IMG/VR virus record: IMGVR_UViG_3300017759_000017 | Location: 1 to 41,761 of that record | From: a virus | Direction: 5' to 3' (one strand) | DNA length: 41,761 nucleotides | Shown: one piece after another, positions 20,123-28,802 of the stretch | How the letters are laid out: each line of letters opens with the position of its first letter | Position numbering within the stretch: the stretch's first letter is position 1 | The notes under the pieces: model-generated | What the model saw: the letters and a program-made list of their open reading frames with translations, nothing else | Databases searched by the model: none | Told to the model about the DNA's origin: nothing | Translations under genes and position numbers: made by a program

Positions 20123-20620
20123 ATGGCATTAACTAAATTAAAAGCAACACGTACTGAAGAAACTAGAGAAGCAACTTCAAAAAATGAAACGTATTCATTT
20201 GAAGAACAAAGTGCATTAGACATACCTGAAAATGTAGTTGAAAGATTTCATAGTCAAGGTATGGCATTAAGATGGATTAGAATATCTTTAGATGGAGAAG
20301 ACGATTATAAAAATGTTGGTAAACAACAAAGAGTAGGGTGGACTTTCGTTTCCCCTGAAGAAGTACCTGAATTATCTAACTCTTCTTTTACAAAAGAAGA
20401 TGGTCGTTATAAAGGTGTAGTTTCTAATGGTGACGTAGCATTGGCAAAAATGCCAAAAGGTAAAGTTGAAGCTATGACTGAATATTATAGGAATAAGCAT
20501 AAAGCACAGGAACAGGCTGTAGAGAAAAATCTTCAAGCAGCTTCTGATTCTAAGATGCCTATAACTAATTCTAGCAAATCCTCTACAACAAGAGGAAGGG
20601 AGCCTCGCTTCCAAAGATAA
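20123..20620 (+). CDS. head-module hypothetical protein, 165 aa
   Basis: Begins MALTKLKATRTEETREA at 20123 with AAGGAG in front; a longer frame from 20036 lies within the scaffold gene. The segment FHSQGMALRWIRISLDGEDDYKNVGKQQRVGWTFVSPEEVPE is conserved next to capsid genes in marine podoviruses (from memory). A helical C-terminus ends in a basic tail. Likely head assembly or scaffold-associated. Confidence 0.75.
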   Translation: MALTKLKATRTEETREATSKNETYSFEEQSALDIPENVVERFHSQGMALRWIRISLDGEDDYKNVGKQQRVGWTFVSPEEVPELSNSSFTKEDGRYKGVVSNGDVALAKMPKGKVEAMTEYYRNKHKAQEQAVEKNLQAASDSKMPITNSSKSSTTRGREPRFQR

Positions 20621-20648
20621 TTAATAATGTATAACAAGGAGAATATAT

Positions 20649-21230
20649 ATGTCTACAACAAAAGGACTCTTTGGGTTACAGCCTTTAAGACAGTTAGGTT
20701 CAGGATATAATACTACAGGTTCATCTGAGTATAATATTGCAAACACTTTAACTGTTAATATATTTAAAGGTGATGTGGTAACTATGAATAATGGTTTTAT
20801 TCAACCAATTGCAACAACTACTGATTATATCATAGGTGTTTTTCAAGGTTGTTCCTACATTGACCCAACAACTAAACAACCAACCTTTAGTTCTTTTTAT
20901 GCTGCCAATACGTCAAGTGCAGTAGGAAATCCTAAAGCATTTGTTGTTGATGACCCTGCAGCTACTTTTATGGTACAGGCAGATGCATCAGTAACAATTG
21001 GTGATATTAACTCGCAAAACTTTCCAGTAACATTAGGAGCAGGAAATACTATAACTGGTATCTCAGGCTTTGGTATTAAGGCTGCAGGAAGAGCAACAAC
21101 AAGTAAAGCATTAAGACCTCTTAATGTTATTAACGAACCAGGTAATTCATTATCAGGTGCAGATGGTGCATTTCCTAAAGTTGAAGTTGAAATTGTTCAA
21201 CACTGGACCAAACGATTTGCAACAGCATAA
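20649..21230 (+). CDS. capsid decoration or head structural protein, 193 aa
   Basis: MSTTKGLFGLQPLRQLGSGYNTTGSSEYNIANTL is followed by a beta-rich, Gly/Thr/Ala-rich protein with few charges. NIFKGDVVTMNNGFIQPIATTTDYIIGVFQGCSYIDPTTKQPT is typical of proteins encoded just before the major capsid gene in marine phages. AAGGAG precedes the start. The decoration role is inferred from composition and position. Confidence 0.65.
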   Translation: MSTTKGLFGLQPLRQLGSGYNTTGSSEYNIANTLTVNIFKGDVVTMNNGFIQPIATTTDYIIGVFQGCSYIDPTTKQPTFSSFYAANTSSAVGNPKAFVVDDPAATFMVQADASVTIGDINSQNFPVTLGAGNTITGISGFGIKAAGRATTSKALRPLNVINEPGNSLSGADGAFPKVEVEIVQHWTKRFATA

Positions 21231-21247
21231 TATAGGAGAAATAAATT

Positions 21248-22159
21248 ATGGCTATTAATAGAGCAAGTATTGCTAAAGAACTTCTCCCAGGTCTAAATGC
21301 TGTGTTTGGACTTGAATATGGAGATGTTAATGAAGAACATAAACCTTTATTTGAAGTTGAAAATTCAGATAGAAGTTTTGAAGAAGAAGTATTGTTCACA
21401 GGATTCGCAAGTGCACCAGTCAAAGCTGAAGGTGCTGCTGTTTCATTTGATACAGCACAAGAATCTTTCACTGCTAGATACAACCACGAAACAGTTGCAT
21501 TAGCTTTCTCAGTAACTGAAGAAGCTATGGAAGATAATCTTTATGATACTTTCGCAAAAGTTCGTGCAAGAGCACTAGCAAGAGCAATGGCAAACACTAA
21601 GCAAGTAAAAGCTGCTAACATTTTTGTTAATGGTTTTACTGCAGGTGATACAGCTATTGGTGATGGACAAGCATTTTTTGCAAACTCACACCCAGTTGTA
21701 GAGGGTGGAACACAAAGTAACTTATTAGCTGCTGCTGATTTATCAGAAGCTGCATTAGAAGCTGCTTTGATTGCAATTGACAAAACCAAAGATGATAGAA
21801 ATATTTTAATTGGTGCACAAGCTATGTCATTGCACATACCTACTGACCTGAAATTTACTGCTGATAGAATATTAGCATCACCAGGCAGAACTGCAACAGC
21901 TAACAACGACATTAATGCAGTTAGAAACATGGGAGTAGTTCCAGATGGTTATTTTGTAAATAGAAGATTTACAAGTGTAAATGACTATTTCATTAAAACT
22001 GATGTTCCTAATGGTACTAAGATGTTTGTTAGAGTTCCATTACAAACTAAGATGGAGCCTGACTTTGATACTGGCAATGTTAGATTTAAATCAAGAGAAA
22101 GATATTCTTTTGGTGTGTCTGACTGGAGAGGGTTTTATGGCTCTCAAGCAGCTAGTTAA
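21248..22159 (+). CDS. major capsid protein, HK97-fold (Mu gpT-like)
   Basis: 303 residues. It opens MAINRASIAKELLPGLNAVFGLEY, has an N-terminal arm and the Mu-like major head signature (VEGGTQSNLLAAADLSEAALEAA, DDRNILIGAQAMSLHIPTDL). It ends with VRFKSRERYSFGVSDWRGFYGS, a common end of this family. It forms the icosahedral shell. Strong ribosome binding site (AGGAGAA) and a strong terminator 22 bases downstream fit the most highly expressed gene of the phage. No cleavable propeptide is evident. Confidence 0.92.
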   Translation: MAINRASIAKELLPGLNAVFGLEYGDVNEEHKPLFEVENSDRSFEEEVLFTGFASAPVKAEGAAVSFDTAQESFTARYNHETVALAFSVTEEAMEDNLYDTFAKVRARALARAMANTKQVKAANIFVNGFTAGDTAIGDGQAFFANSHPVVEGGTQSNLLAAADLSEAALEAALIAIDKTKDDRNILIGAQAMSLHIPTDLKFTADRILASPGRTATANNDINAVRNMGVVPDGYFVNRRFTSVNDYFIKTDVPNGTKMFVRVPLQTKMEPDFDTGNVRFKSRERYSFGVSDWRGFYGSQAAS

Positions 22160-22180
22160 TAAATAAATAACATATATAAT

Positions 22181-22208
22181 AGGGTCTCTTATGAGACCCT
22201 TTATATTT
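22181..22208 (+). terminator. intrinsic terminator after major capsid gene
   Basis: AGGGTCTC (22181-22188) and GAGACCCT (22193-22200) form a perfect 8-bp GC-rich stem with TTAT loop, followed by TTATATTT. It is the best rightward terminator in the window and should reduce transcription from the capsid operon into the neck genes. Confidence 0.85.
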
Positions 22209-22223
22209 ATATAGGAATTATAA

Positions 22224-22520
22224 ATGACCAATTTAACTACAATAAGACATATCACAACTTCAGCAGGTGATTCAACAGCAGTTGGAGCTGCTTTTCCTAC
22301 AAGAATTAGAGGTTTTAATGTTTTAAATTCAAAAGATACACTAGGTACATTTGAAATAAAAAATGGTTTGTCAACAGGAGTTACTGATTCAAGGATTAAA
22401 ATAAACATAGCAGCAGGTGGTTCATTAGATACTTATCTAGCAGATGAAGGTGTTAGATGTGATACAGGTGTTGTTGTAAGTGCAACTCCAAGTGTCTTTG
22501 CTACAATTTATTTTGGATAA
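22224..22520 (+). CDS. hypothetical head/neck protein, 98 aa
   Basis: MTNLTTIRHITTSAGDSTAVGAAFPTRIRGFNVLNSKDTLGTFEIKNG begins a small beta protein rich in Thr, Gly and Ala, like virion beta-sandwich proteins. Just after the capsid terminator, with TAGGA before the start. Possibly a minor capsid or fibre-tip domain protein; not identified. Confidence 0.65.
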   Translation: MTNLTTIRHITTSAGDSTAVGAAFPTRIRGFNVLNSKDTLGTFEIKNGLSTGVTDSRIKINIAAGGSLDTYLADEGVRCDTGVVVSATPSVFATIYFG

Positions 22521-22524
22521 ATAA

Positions 22525-22827
22525 ATGCCTAGAAAGAGAAAAAAATCTAAAGGCATGGGAATTAAAACGAGTGTTAAGTCAGGTAATTTTTTACCTACTA
22601 ACAAAGGTGCAGGTATGACTAAGAAAGGAGTAGCTGCTTATCGTAAAGCTAATCCAGGTTCTAAGTTAAAGACTGCAGTTACAGAATCAAAACCTACAGG
22701 GAAAAGAGCAAAGAGAAGAAAATCATTTTGTGCACGTTCAGCAGGACAAGCCAAGATGCATAACATTAGTTGCAAGAAAACTCCAAAGAAAAGAATTTGT
22801 GCAGCTAGACGTAGATGGAAATGTTAG
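22525..22827 (+). CDS. Lys/Arg-rich phage protein resembling DUF6321, 100 aa
   Basis: MPRKRKKSKGMGIKTSVKSGNF, then NKGAGMTKKGVAAYRKANPGSKLKTAVTESKPTGKRAKRRKSFCARSAGQAKMHN and a Cys-containing basic end (KRICAARRRWKC). GAGMTKKGVAAYRKANPGSKLKTAV and RRKSFCARSAGQ are conserved in a family I recall as DUF6321. Very basic; a nucleoprotein-like role in the virion is possible. The next gene starts directly after its stop. Confidence 0.75.
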   Translation: MPRKRKKSKGMGIKTSVKSGNFLPTNKGAGMTKKGVAAYRKANPGSKLKTAVTESKPTGKRAKRRKSFCARSAGQAKMHNISCKKTPKKRICAARRRWKC

Positions 22828-23484
22828 ATGGCAGATTATACAACTTTAATTACAGAAATTTTAAACACAACTGAGAATGATGCAAGTGAGTTTATAAACC
22901 ATTTACCTAATATTGTTAATCGTGCTGAAGAAAGAATGGTTGATGACTTAGATGATTATGGTTTAGTATCATATACATCAGTAGCAGTTTCTGCAGGAAA
23001 CAATATCGTTACCTTACCAACAGGTACAAGAATTGTAAAGAATTTTAATGTCATTACAGATGGCGAGAGAACAAATATATTAGTGAAGACTGATGAATAC
23101 TTAAGAGATTATTGGACAGTATCAGCTTCAACAGGAAATCCAAAGTATTATGCTCATAAAGATAATACTAATATAATGATTGCACCTACACCTGCATCAA
23201 CAAGTAATGGTGAGATAGTGCATGTTAGTAGACCTACTACTTTAAGTTCTACTGCACCTTCTAATTATTTTACAAACTTTTGTTATGATGGTTTGTTTAA
23301 TGCATGTTTAGTTGAAAGTTATATCTTTATGAAGAACTTTGAGATAGTTCCTCTCTTTGAACAAAGGTATCAATCTTCTATTAATATTTTAAGAAATAGA
23401 GCCAGAAGATTTAGAAGAGATGATATGACTGCTCCATCAAGTCCAGCAGGTGGAGATGATACAATTATAGACAGGAGTAACTAA
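22828..23484 (+). CDS. head-to-tail adaptor, gp4-like, 218 aa
   Basis: MADYTTLITEILNTTENDASEFINHLPNIVNRAEERMVDDLDDYGL begins a helical N-terminus. GNNIVTLPTGTRIVKNFNVIT, GNPKYYAHKDNTNIMIAPTP and a helical C-terminus (CYDGLFNACLVESYIFMK) are the organisation of podovirus neck adaptors that dock under the portal. A second adaptor-like gene lies at 25504. Assignment rests on pattern and position. Confidence 0.7.
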   Translation: MADYTTLITEILNTTENDASEFINHLPNIVNRAEERMVDDLDDYGLVSYTSVAVSAGNNIVTLPTGTRIVKNFNVITDGERTNILVKTDEYLRDYWTVSASTGNPKYYAHKDNTNIMIAPTPASTSNGEIVHVSRPTTLSSTAPSNYFTNFCYDGLFNACLVESYIFMKNFEIVPLFEQRYQSSINILRNRARRFRRDDMTAPSSPAGGDDTIIDRSN

Positions 23485-23987
23485 TGACAAAAAAAAAGAA
23501 ACCAGTACAACCAGATTTATTTTTAAAAAAAGATACATATAATATTAATGGTGATAATGTTAAACAACAAGATTTATCAGGTTATATGGATAAACAATAT
23601 GACAGAGCAAATAATCATGATATTCGTGGTTCTGATAGATTACAAGCTAGTAAGAAATTAGTTAAAACAAAAAAAATTTTAGGAATAAAATTAGATGAAG
23701 ACGATATATCTACTATTAAACATAAAACTAGAAAAATAAAAGATAAAATTGATACGAAAAATAAAATTAAAAAACTACATAAAAAAGCCTCAGACATGGC
23801 AAGTTTTTTAACAAAAAAAATGGGTGTAAAAGGTAAAATATTAAGTAAAATAATTTTACCAAAATCTCCTAAAGTAAAAAATAAAAAGTCTAAGTTTACT
23901 GGATTACCTCCTACTAAAAAAAAATCTGGTGGTAGATTAAATAATGGTACTTCATTTATTAGTAGTTTGTATAAGGATAAAACGTAA
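23484..23987 (+). CDS. Lys-rich protein with KFTGLP motif, 167 aa
   Basis: Over a quarter Lys; starts MTKKKKPVQPDLFLKKD. Central helices are Lys/Asp-rich (KILGIKLDEDDISTIKHKTRKIKDKI). Ends SKFTGLPPTKKKSGGRLNNGTSF. The KFTGLP and SGGR motifs recur in the Lys-rich protein encoded at 24816. Starts on the last base of the preceding stop. Likely a virion protein that contacts DNA; no family recognised. Confidence 0.65.
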   Translation: MTKKKKPVQPDLFLKKDTYNINGDNVKQQDLSGYMDKQYDRANNHDIRGSDRLQASKKLVKTKKILGIKLDEDDISTIKHKTRKIKDKIDTKNKIKKLHKKASDMASFLTKKMGVKGKILSKIILPKSPKVKNKKSKFTGLPPTKKKSGGRLNNGTSFISSLYKDKT

Positions 23988-24334
23988 TGGCAATAATGAG
24001 AAGTGATATATCTCAACAGATAAATAAACCTGGTGCTAAAGGTAGAAAAAATAGACGTAGTGTAGTATCTAAAAATAATATAAAAAAAACTATTAAGAAA
24101 TTAAAAAAAGATGGTTCAAAATTTATGGATAATTATGGTGGAGATATTACAGAAATAGCTTCTTATATAACTCCTGCTACAACTTTTGCATATGAACTTT
24201 TAAAACCAACTAAAGCTGGTTCTGCTGAATTATATTCTAAAAAAGAATTAGCTAGTATAAAACGTAAAGAAAAAGAAAATGAAAAAGCTATTAAAAAATA
24301 TATGGGTGGTACCCTAAACAAAAGGAGTAAATAA
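23987..24334 (+). CDS. Lys-rich protein, 115 aa
   Basis: MAIMRSDISQQINKPGAKGRKNRRSVVSKNNIKKTIKKLKKDGSKFM is basic; a short neutral helix (GGDITEIASYITPATTFAYELL) follows, then a charged helix and YMGGTLNKRSK. One-base overlaps at both ends place it in a coupled series of basic genes. Function unknown. Confidence 0.65.
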   Translation: MAIMRSDISQQINKPGAKGRKNRRSVVSKNNIKKTIKKLKKDGSKFMDNYGGDITEIASYITPATTFAYELLKPTKAGSAELYSKKELASIKRKEKENEKAIKKYMGGTLNKRSK

Positions 24335-24801
24335 TGTCTAAAGCAGAAGCAGTAAAAGCAGCTAAAAAATATGTTACAATAGGATTTAATAAATTATCTA
24401 AAATAGAAAAAGATGATGTTATAAAATCTATGGGAAAATTAAAAGACTTTGCAGGTAAAACTAAAAAAGAAATTAGAGATGTTTTAAAAAAAGTTTATAA
24501 AAAAGATGTGACTCCTCCAGCTAAGTTAAAGAAAATACAAGCAAATAAAGATAGACCAAGAAAACCTTTATTTGATTTAACAGATAGAATGAGAGGTAGG
24601 AAGAGAGAAGTAAATATGCTTAATAGAATAACTCCTAGACAACAACCTACTGCAAAAGATTTTACATCAGAAGGAATTAGTAAACAACTTTTAAAACTTC
24701 AAGATGAAGCAGGTGATGGTATGAATATTGTAAAAAGAAAAACAGGGCGTACACTTCGTAGCACTCTTGGTTATGGTAAAGCTAGAAAACCTATTAATTA
24801 A
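24334..24801 (+). CDS. Lys-rich protein with KDFTS motif, 155 aa
   Basis: MSKAEAVKAAKKYVTIGFNKLSKIEKDDVIKSMGKLKDF; a basic, helical protein with RQQPTAKDFTSEGISKQLLKL near residue 105 and a basic end (KRKTGRTLRSTLGYGKARK). KDFTS is shared with the next gene. Part of the coupled basic-protein block between the two adaptor genes. Confidence 0.65.
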   Translation: MSKAEAVKAAKKYVTIGFNKLSKIEKDDVIKSMGKLKDFAGKTKKEIRDVLKKVYKKDVTPPAKLKKIQANKDRPRKPLFDLTDRMRGRKREVNMLNRITPRQQPTAKDFTSEGISKQLLKLQDEAGDGMNIVKRKTGRTLRSTLGYGKARKPIN

Positions 24802-24815
24802 TAAAGGAGAAGTAT

Positions 24816-25499
24816 ATGATTATAAAAGGTGTAGGTAAAGTTACAGAAGCAATGTTTAAAGCTGCTTCAAAAAAAGCTAATAAACTTAAAAAGAAAAAAG
24901 ATAAACTTGAAAAAGAATCAATTGTAACTGCAAAAAATGACCCTGCAGTTATAGCTGAATTAAAAAAATTAAAACCAGGTTCAATTCCAGGCATTAAATC
25001 TGGAAGTAGAGAAGCTGATGCTTTGAAAAATACTTTAGGTCCTAAAGATTTTACATCTCAAAGTAGTAATACAAAAGGTTTGCCAAAGTTTACTGGACTG
25101 CCTAATAAAACTGCATCTTCAGCTAGTGGTTCTTCTAAAAAACTATCTAAACAATTAACTTTAAAACAAAGAAGTAAAAAAAGATTAATGGAATTAAATA
25201 GAAAAAAGAATTTAACTGAAGCTGAAAAATTAGAACAAAGAGGATTACTAAGAGATTTTGGTTCTATTAAAAGTTTGCAAAAAGAAACTGGAAAAATTAC
25301 AAATTATTTAGCTAAAAGAAATAAAAAACTTCCACCAGATGTTAAAGGTAAAAAAGATTTTGACCCTAAAGTATTAGAAGAAATCACTAGAAAAGCTAAC
25401 AAAAAAAAATTAGGTGGTGCAATTAAAAAATTAAAATCTGGTGGTAGAGTTGGTAGCTGTAAAAGTTATCGTGGCTATGGTGCTGCAAGAAGGGGTTAA
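24816..25499 (+). CDS. Lys-rich protein with KDFTS and KFTGLP motifs and GGRVGSCKSYRGYGAARRG tail, 227 aa
   Basis: AAAGGAG precedes the ATG. The N-terminus is a basic helix (AASKKANKLKKKKDKLEKE). KDFTS near 76 and LPKFTGLP near 87 link it to its neighbours. The C-terminus, LGGAIKKLKSGGRVGSCKSYRGYGAARRG, is a tail I recall from many marine phage basic proteins. It seems to combine motifs of the two smaller Lys-rich proteins, as if by duplication and fusion. Function unknown. Confidence 0.7.
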   Translation: MIIKGVGKVTEAMFKAASKKANKLKKKKDKLEKESIVTAKNDPAVIAELKKLKPGSIPGIKSGSREADALKNTLGPKDFTSQSSNTKGLPKFTGLPNKTASSASGSSKKLSKQLTLKQRSKKRLMELNRKKNLTEAEKLEQRGLLRDFGSIKSLQKETGKITNYLAKRNKKLPPDVKGKKDFDPKVLEEITRKANKKKLGGAIKKLKSGGRVGSCKSYRGYGAARRG

Positions 25500-25503
25500 A
25501 TAA

Positions 25504-26187
25504 ATGACAACAAATTCAACGTCAGGTACTTATAACTTTAACTTAGAGATAGGTGATGTTATACAGGAAGCTACTGAGATGATTGGTGGCGAGATTACTT
25601 TAGGTGAAGAACCTAGAAGTGCCAGACGTTCTATTAATTTAATTTTAAATGATTGGCAAAATAGAGGTGTATGTCTTTGGACTACTAATACTACAATTGT
25701 AAGTATTGCTGCAAGTACAACTGCTATTAATTTAGGTAATAACATTAGTGACGTTATGCAAGTTGTAATTAATAGAGACAATACAGATTTAAATTTAACT
25801 CGTATATCTTATGAACAATACTTAATTCTTCCTAATAAAGGACAGACAGGTAGACCTTCACAATATGCAATTAAGAGATTTGCAGATAATGTTGAGTTAT
25901 ATATGTGGGCATTATCAGATAATAATACAAGTAAATTAAAAATTGAAAAGATTGATTACATGCAAGACGTAACAAAGTCAGCAGTACAAAATGCAGATAT
26001 GCCTAGAAGATTTTTACCTTCACTTACAACTGGACTTGCTTATTATATGTCATTAAAAAGACCAGGGATAACTGAAGCAAGAGCAACATTTTTAAAAAAA
26101 GAATATGAAGAACGATTAGCTTTTGCTATGACTGAAGATAAAGAAAGGGCATCTTTATATATTACTCCACGTATGAGTAGTATATAA
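25504..26187 (+). CDS. neck adaptor, P22 gp4-like tail accessory factor, 227 aa
   Basis: MTTNSTSGTYNFNLEIGDVIQEATEMIGG then RSARRSINLILNDWQNRGVCLWTTNTTIVSI, a pattern of the P22 gp4-like DNA stabilisation / tail accessory family. GRPSQYAIKRFADNVELYMWALSDN and PRRFLPSLTTGLAYYMSLKRPG follow as expected. It should ring the portal base and connect to the gp10-like hub encoded at 34419. P22 gp4 is 166 residues, so this is longer. Confidence 0.75.
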   Translation: MTTNSTSGTYNFNLEIGDVIQEATEMIGGEITLGEEPRSARRSINLILNDWQNRGVCLWTTNTTIVSIAASTTAINLGNNISDVMQVVINRDNTDLNLTRISYEQYLILPNKGQTGRPSQYAIKRFADNVELYMWALSDNNTSKLKIEKIDYMQDVTKSAVQNADMPRRFLPSLTTGLAYYMSLKRPGITEARATFLKKEYEERLAFAMTEDKERASLYITPRMSSI

Positions 26188-26477
26188 TGGCAGTAGGTAA
26201 AAAGTCTTTAGCAGTTTGTGATATATGTGGATTTGTATATCCTCATAGTGTAATGAAAAGAAATAGTTATGGACTTATAGTTTGTCCTACTGATTATGAT
26301 GGAGCTTATGATGAAAAGAATCATCCACAGAATAGAGCACCTGATGTAAGAGATGACCCTGCAATAAGAGACCCTAGACCTTCTCCTTCTGAAGCTATGA
26401 CTGATTGGGAAAATCAAAATACTAAATGGGAAGCTACAACAAAATTTTGGAATATGGTGAATAATAACAATGCCTGA
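26187..26477 (+). CDS. zinc-ribbon neck-module protein, 96 aa
   Basis: CDICGFVYP (residues about 10-18) and LIVCPTDYDGAYDEKNHPQNRAPDVRDDPAIRDPRP make a short zinc ribbon followed by a conserved acidic/proline region. The pattern is common in phage genomes next to neck genes (from memory), role unknown. It shares one base with the adaptor gene and overlaps the fibre gene by 8 bases. Confidence 0.75.
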   Translation: MAVGKKSLAVCDICGFVYPHSVMKRNSYGLIVCPTDYDGAYDEKNHPQNRAPDVRDDPAIRDPRPSPSEAMTDWENQNTKWEATTKFWNMVNNNNA

Positions 26478-28506
26478 TTTAACTGGAACACAAATATCAA
26501 ATACCTATAAAAGATTAATGCAGGTTAATGTATCTGCAAACTCAGGTATTACAACAGACTTACAAACAATTCAATCTGGAGATAATTCTAATACTCCTCT
26601 TCAACTTTCAAACTCAACTTTAAATGTTAATGGAACTTTTGCAATAGGTGGTGTAAACCTTACAGCAACAGTATCTTCTATAAATGCTATCTCAGATATT
26701 TCAGGTGGTGTAGGATATATTGTTGTATCAGGTACAAACATTTATAATAGAACATTTTCTGCAGGTTCTAATATTACAATTACAAATGCAAATGGTGTTG
26801 CTAGTAATACTGGTATTGCATTAACAAGTGCAGTTGCTACTGAGTCTTTAGGAGCTACAACAGTTTCATGTTCAACATTAGAAGTAACAGGAAGTATAGA
26901 TGTATCAGCAGTAAGTGTAGGTACATTTACTGCAGTATCTATTAATACCTCAGTAATGAAAGCAGCTTCAGTTTCAATTGCAGGTGGTGATGCTACACTA
27001 CAAACAGGAAGTATTACAACCTTTGCAGCAACAACAGTTGCCTGTTCAGTTCTTGAGGGAACAACAGGTACATTTACAGGAATAGTTTCAGCATCAGGGT
27101 TTGCAGGAGATGGTTCTCAATTAACTAATGTACCTTCAGCAGAAGGTGGAACTGTTAAACGTATAACTGCAGGTACTGGAATAGGTATTACAGTTAATGG
27201 TGCAACTTCAACTTCTATTCCTACAAGTGGTACAGTTCTTATAAATCCTAATCAATCATTTGGTACAGTTTCAGTTTCAACAGGATTAGTAGTTCCTGAA
27301 GGTCTTGCAAGATTTTCAATACCTGTTAGTGGTACAGCAGCAACATTCTCAGGTAATGTATCTGCTGCAAATGTTTATGCATCTACAAATGTTTTTGTAG
27401 CTGGAACAGCAGTACCAACAGGTGCACAAATTGCTGCAGTATCAGCTTTAACTTCAGTAAACAAAGCTGACATTGCTACCAATGTAGCTGCAATAACTTC
27501 AGTAAACTCAGTTGTAGCAGCAGTATCAGCATTAACGTCAGTAAATAAAGCAGGAGTTGCAACTAATGTAGCAGCTATTACTTCTGTCAATAGTAAGATA
27601 GCAACAGTTTCAGGAGCACTTGCAACTTCAATAGGAAATACAAATACAGTTTTAGCAGCAACGTCAGCAGCTTTAGCCACGTCTATAGGTAATAGTAATA
27701 CAGTTATTGCAGCAGTCTCAGTTTTAACATCAGTTAATTTAGCTAAGATTACATCTATAAATTCAGTAATAGGGGATGGTTCTGGATTTGCAACAGATGC
27801 TGAACTACAAGCAGTGTCTGCTACAATGGCTACATCTATAGCAAATAGCAACACAGTCATAGCTGCAGTGTCAGTTCTGACTGGAGTTAATCTTGCAAAG
27901 ATAACTTCAATTAATTCAGTAATAGGTGATGGTACAGGGTTTGCTACAGATGCAGAATTACAGGCAGTATCTGCAACAATGGCTACGTCTATTGCAAATA
28001 GTAATACAGTAATTGCTGCAGTATCAGCATTAACCTCAGTAAATAAAGTTGATGTAGCTGCAAGGTTACCATTATCAGGTGGTACATTAACAGGTATCTT
28101 ATCTGCTACTGATGTATATACAAGTGCAGTAGCAATTGGTGTTGATACATTATTAGGTAAACAATTACATATAGGTACAGCAGCAGTTGCTGACATTGTA
28201 AGTTTAACTGATGGTACAAATATAGCAGTAGATTTAAATGCAGGTCAAAATTTTGCAGTTCAGTTAGGTGGTAATAGAACATTATCTAATCCAACAAATT
28301 GTGTAGCAGGACAGACAGGAAGTATCTTTGTAATACAAGATGGCACAGGAAGTAGAACATTATCTTTTGCAGCTAATTATAAATTTCCAGGAGCAACTGC
28401 TCCAACATTAACAACAACTGCAGGGCAAACAGATAGAATTGATTATATAGTTTTTGCTTCTGCAAACGTACATGCAATAGCAACTTTAAATGTAAGTACA
28501 TCTTAG
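26470..28506 (+). CDS. tail fibre with tandem coiled repeats, 678 aa
   Basis: Low charge, rich in Ser, Thr, Ala, Val and Asn. Residues about 1-320 are beta-rich (GVGYIVVSGTNIYNRTFSAGSNITITN). Residues about 320-530 are repeats alternating alanine-rich helix and NSV/SVN turns, including 28-residue and 51-residue tandem units. The C-terminus (AGQNFAVQLGGNRTLSNP to GSIFVIQDGTGSRTLSF) is a beta domain also found at the end of the 33438 gene. A trimeric fibre for host recognition is likely. Confidence 0.8.
   Translation: MPDLTGTQISNTYKRLMQVNVSANSGITTDLQTIQSGDNSNTPLQLSNSTLNVNGTFAIGGVNLTATVSSINAISDISGGVGYIVVSGTNIYNRTFSAGSNITITNANGVASNTGIALTSAVATESLGATTVSCSTLEVTGSIDVSAVSVGTFTAVSINTSVMKAASVSIAGGDATLQTGSITTFAATTVACSVLEGTTGTFTGIVSASGFAGDGSQLTNVPSAEGGTVKRITAGTGIGITVNGATSTSIPTSGTVLINPNQSFGTVSVSTGLVVPEGLARFSIPVSGTAATFSGNVSAANVYASTNVFVAGTAVPTGAQIAAVSALTSVNKADIATNVAAITSVNSVVAAVSALTSVNKAGVATNVAAITSVNSKIATVSGALATSIGNTNTVLAATSAALATSIGNSNTVIAAVSVLTSVNLAKITSINSVIGDGSGFATDAELQAVSATMATSIANSNTVIAAVSVLTGVNLAKITSINSVIGDGTGFATDAELQAVSATMATSIANSNTVIAAVSALTSVNKVDVAARLPLSGGTLTGILSATDVYTSAVAIGVDTLLGKQLHIGTAAVADIVSLTDGTNIAVDLNAGQNFAVQLGGNRTLSNPTNCVAGQTGSIFVIQDGTGSRTLSFAANYKFPGATAPTLTTTAGQTDRIDYIVFASANVHAIATLNVSTS
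27676..28050 (+). repeat. 51-residue tandem coding repeats in tail fibre
   Basis: The 153-base unit starting ATSI..NSNTVIAAVS and ending DAELQAVSATM occurs at 27676-27828 and 27829-27981, with a third partial copy from 27982. Protein copies are almost identical while codons differ at many sites. A separate 84-base pair of units lies at about 27433-27600. Confidence 0.8.
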
Positions 28507-28802
28507 TGGTTAGAAGAATACCTAGAAAAAAAGGTCAACTTGCTAAAAGTAAAAAACATTCAGACTTATATACTGATGAAGACCCAAAGGGTACAATACA
28601 TGGTTTAAAGTTTGCAACTGAAGCAGATGCAAAAAGGTCAATACGAAAGATAAAAAATTCTACTCGTAAACATAACCATAAAACACAAGCAGCAATTGCA
28701 ATGGAACAAAGAGCAAAAGTTGCAGGTAAAGATAAAGCAGCAATGATTTATAGAAAATTTATTGAGCAACAAAAAAAGAAAACTAAAAATAGGAAGGCTT
28801 AA
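28506..28802 (+). CDS. Lys-rich conserved phage protein, HSDLYTDEDPKGTIHGLKF type, 98 aa
   Basis: KKHSDLYTDEDPKGTIHGLKFATEADAKRSIRKIKNSTRKHNHKTQAAIAMEQRAKVAGK is a pattern I recognise from small proteins of phages and algal viruses, unknown function. Very basic. The start is a GTG sharing its G with the fibre stop. It lies oddly between two fibre genes. The regular spacing of conserved His and Lys suggests nucleic acid binding. Confidence 0.7.
   Translation: MVRRIPRKKGQLAKSKKHSDLYTDEDPKGTIHGLKFATEADAKRSIRKIKNSTRKHNHKTQAAIAMEQRAKVAGKDKAAMIYRKFIEQQKKKTKNRKA

Noticed and set aside
27375-28196. 273-residue minus-strand reading frame
   Set aside because: Antisense to the fibre repeats; its regular composition mirrors the repeats and all neighbouring genes run the other way.
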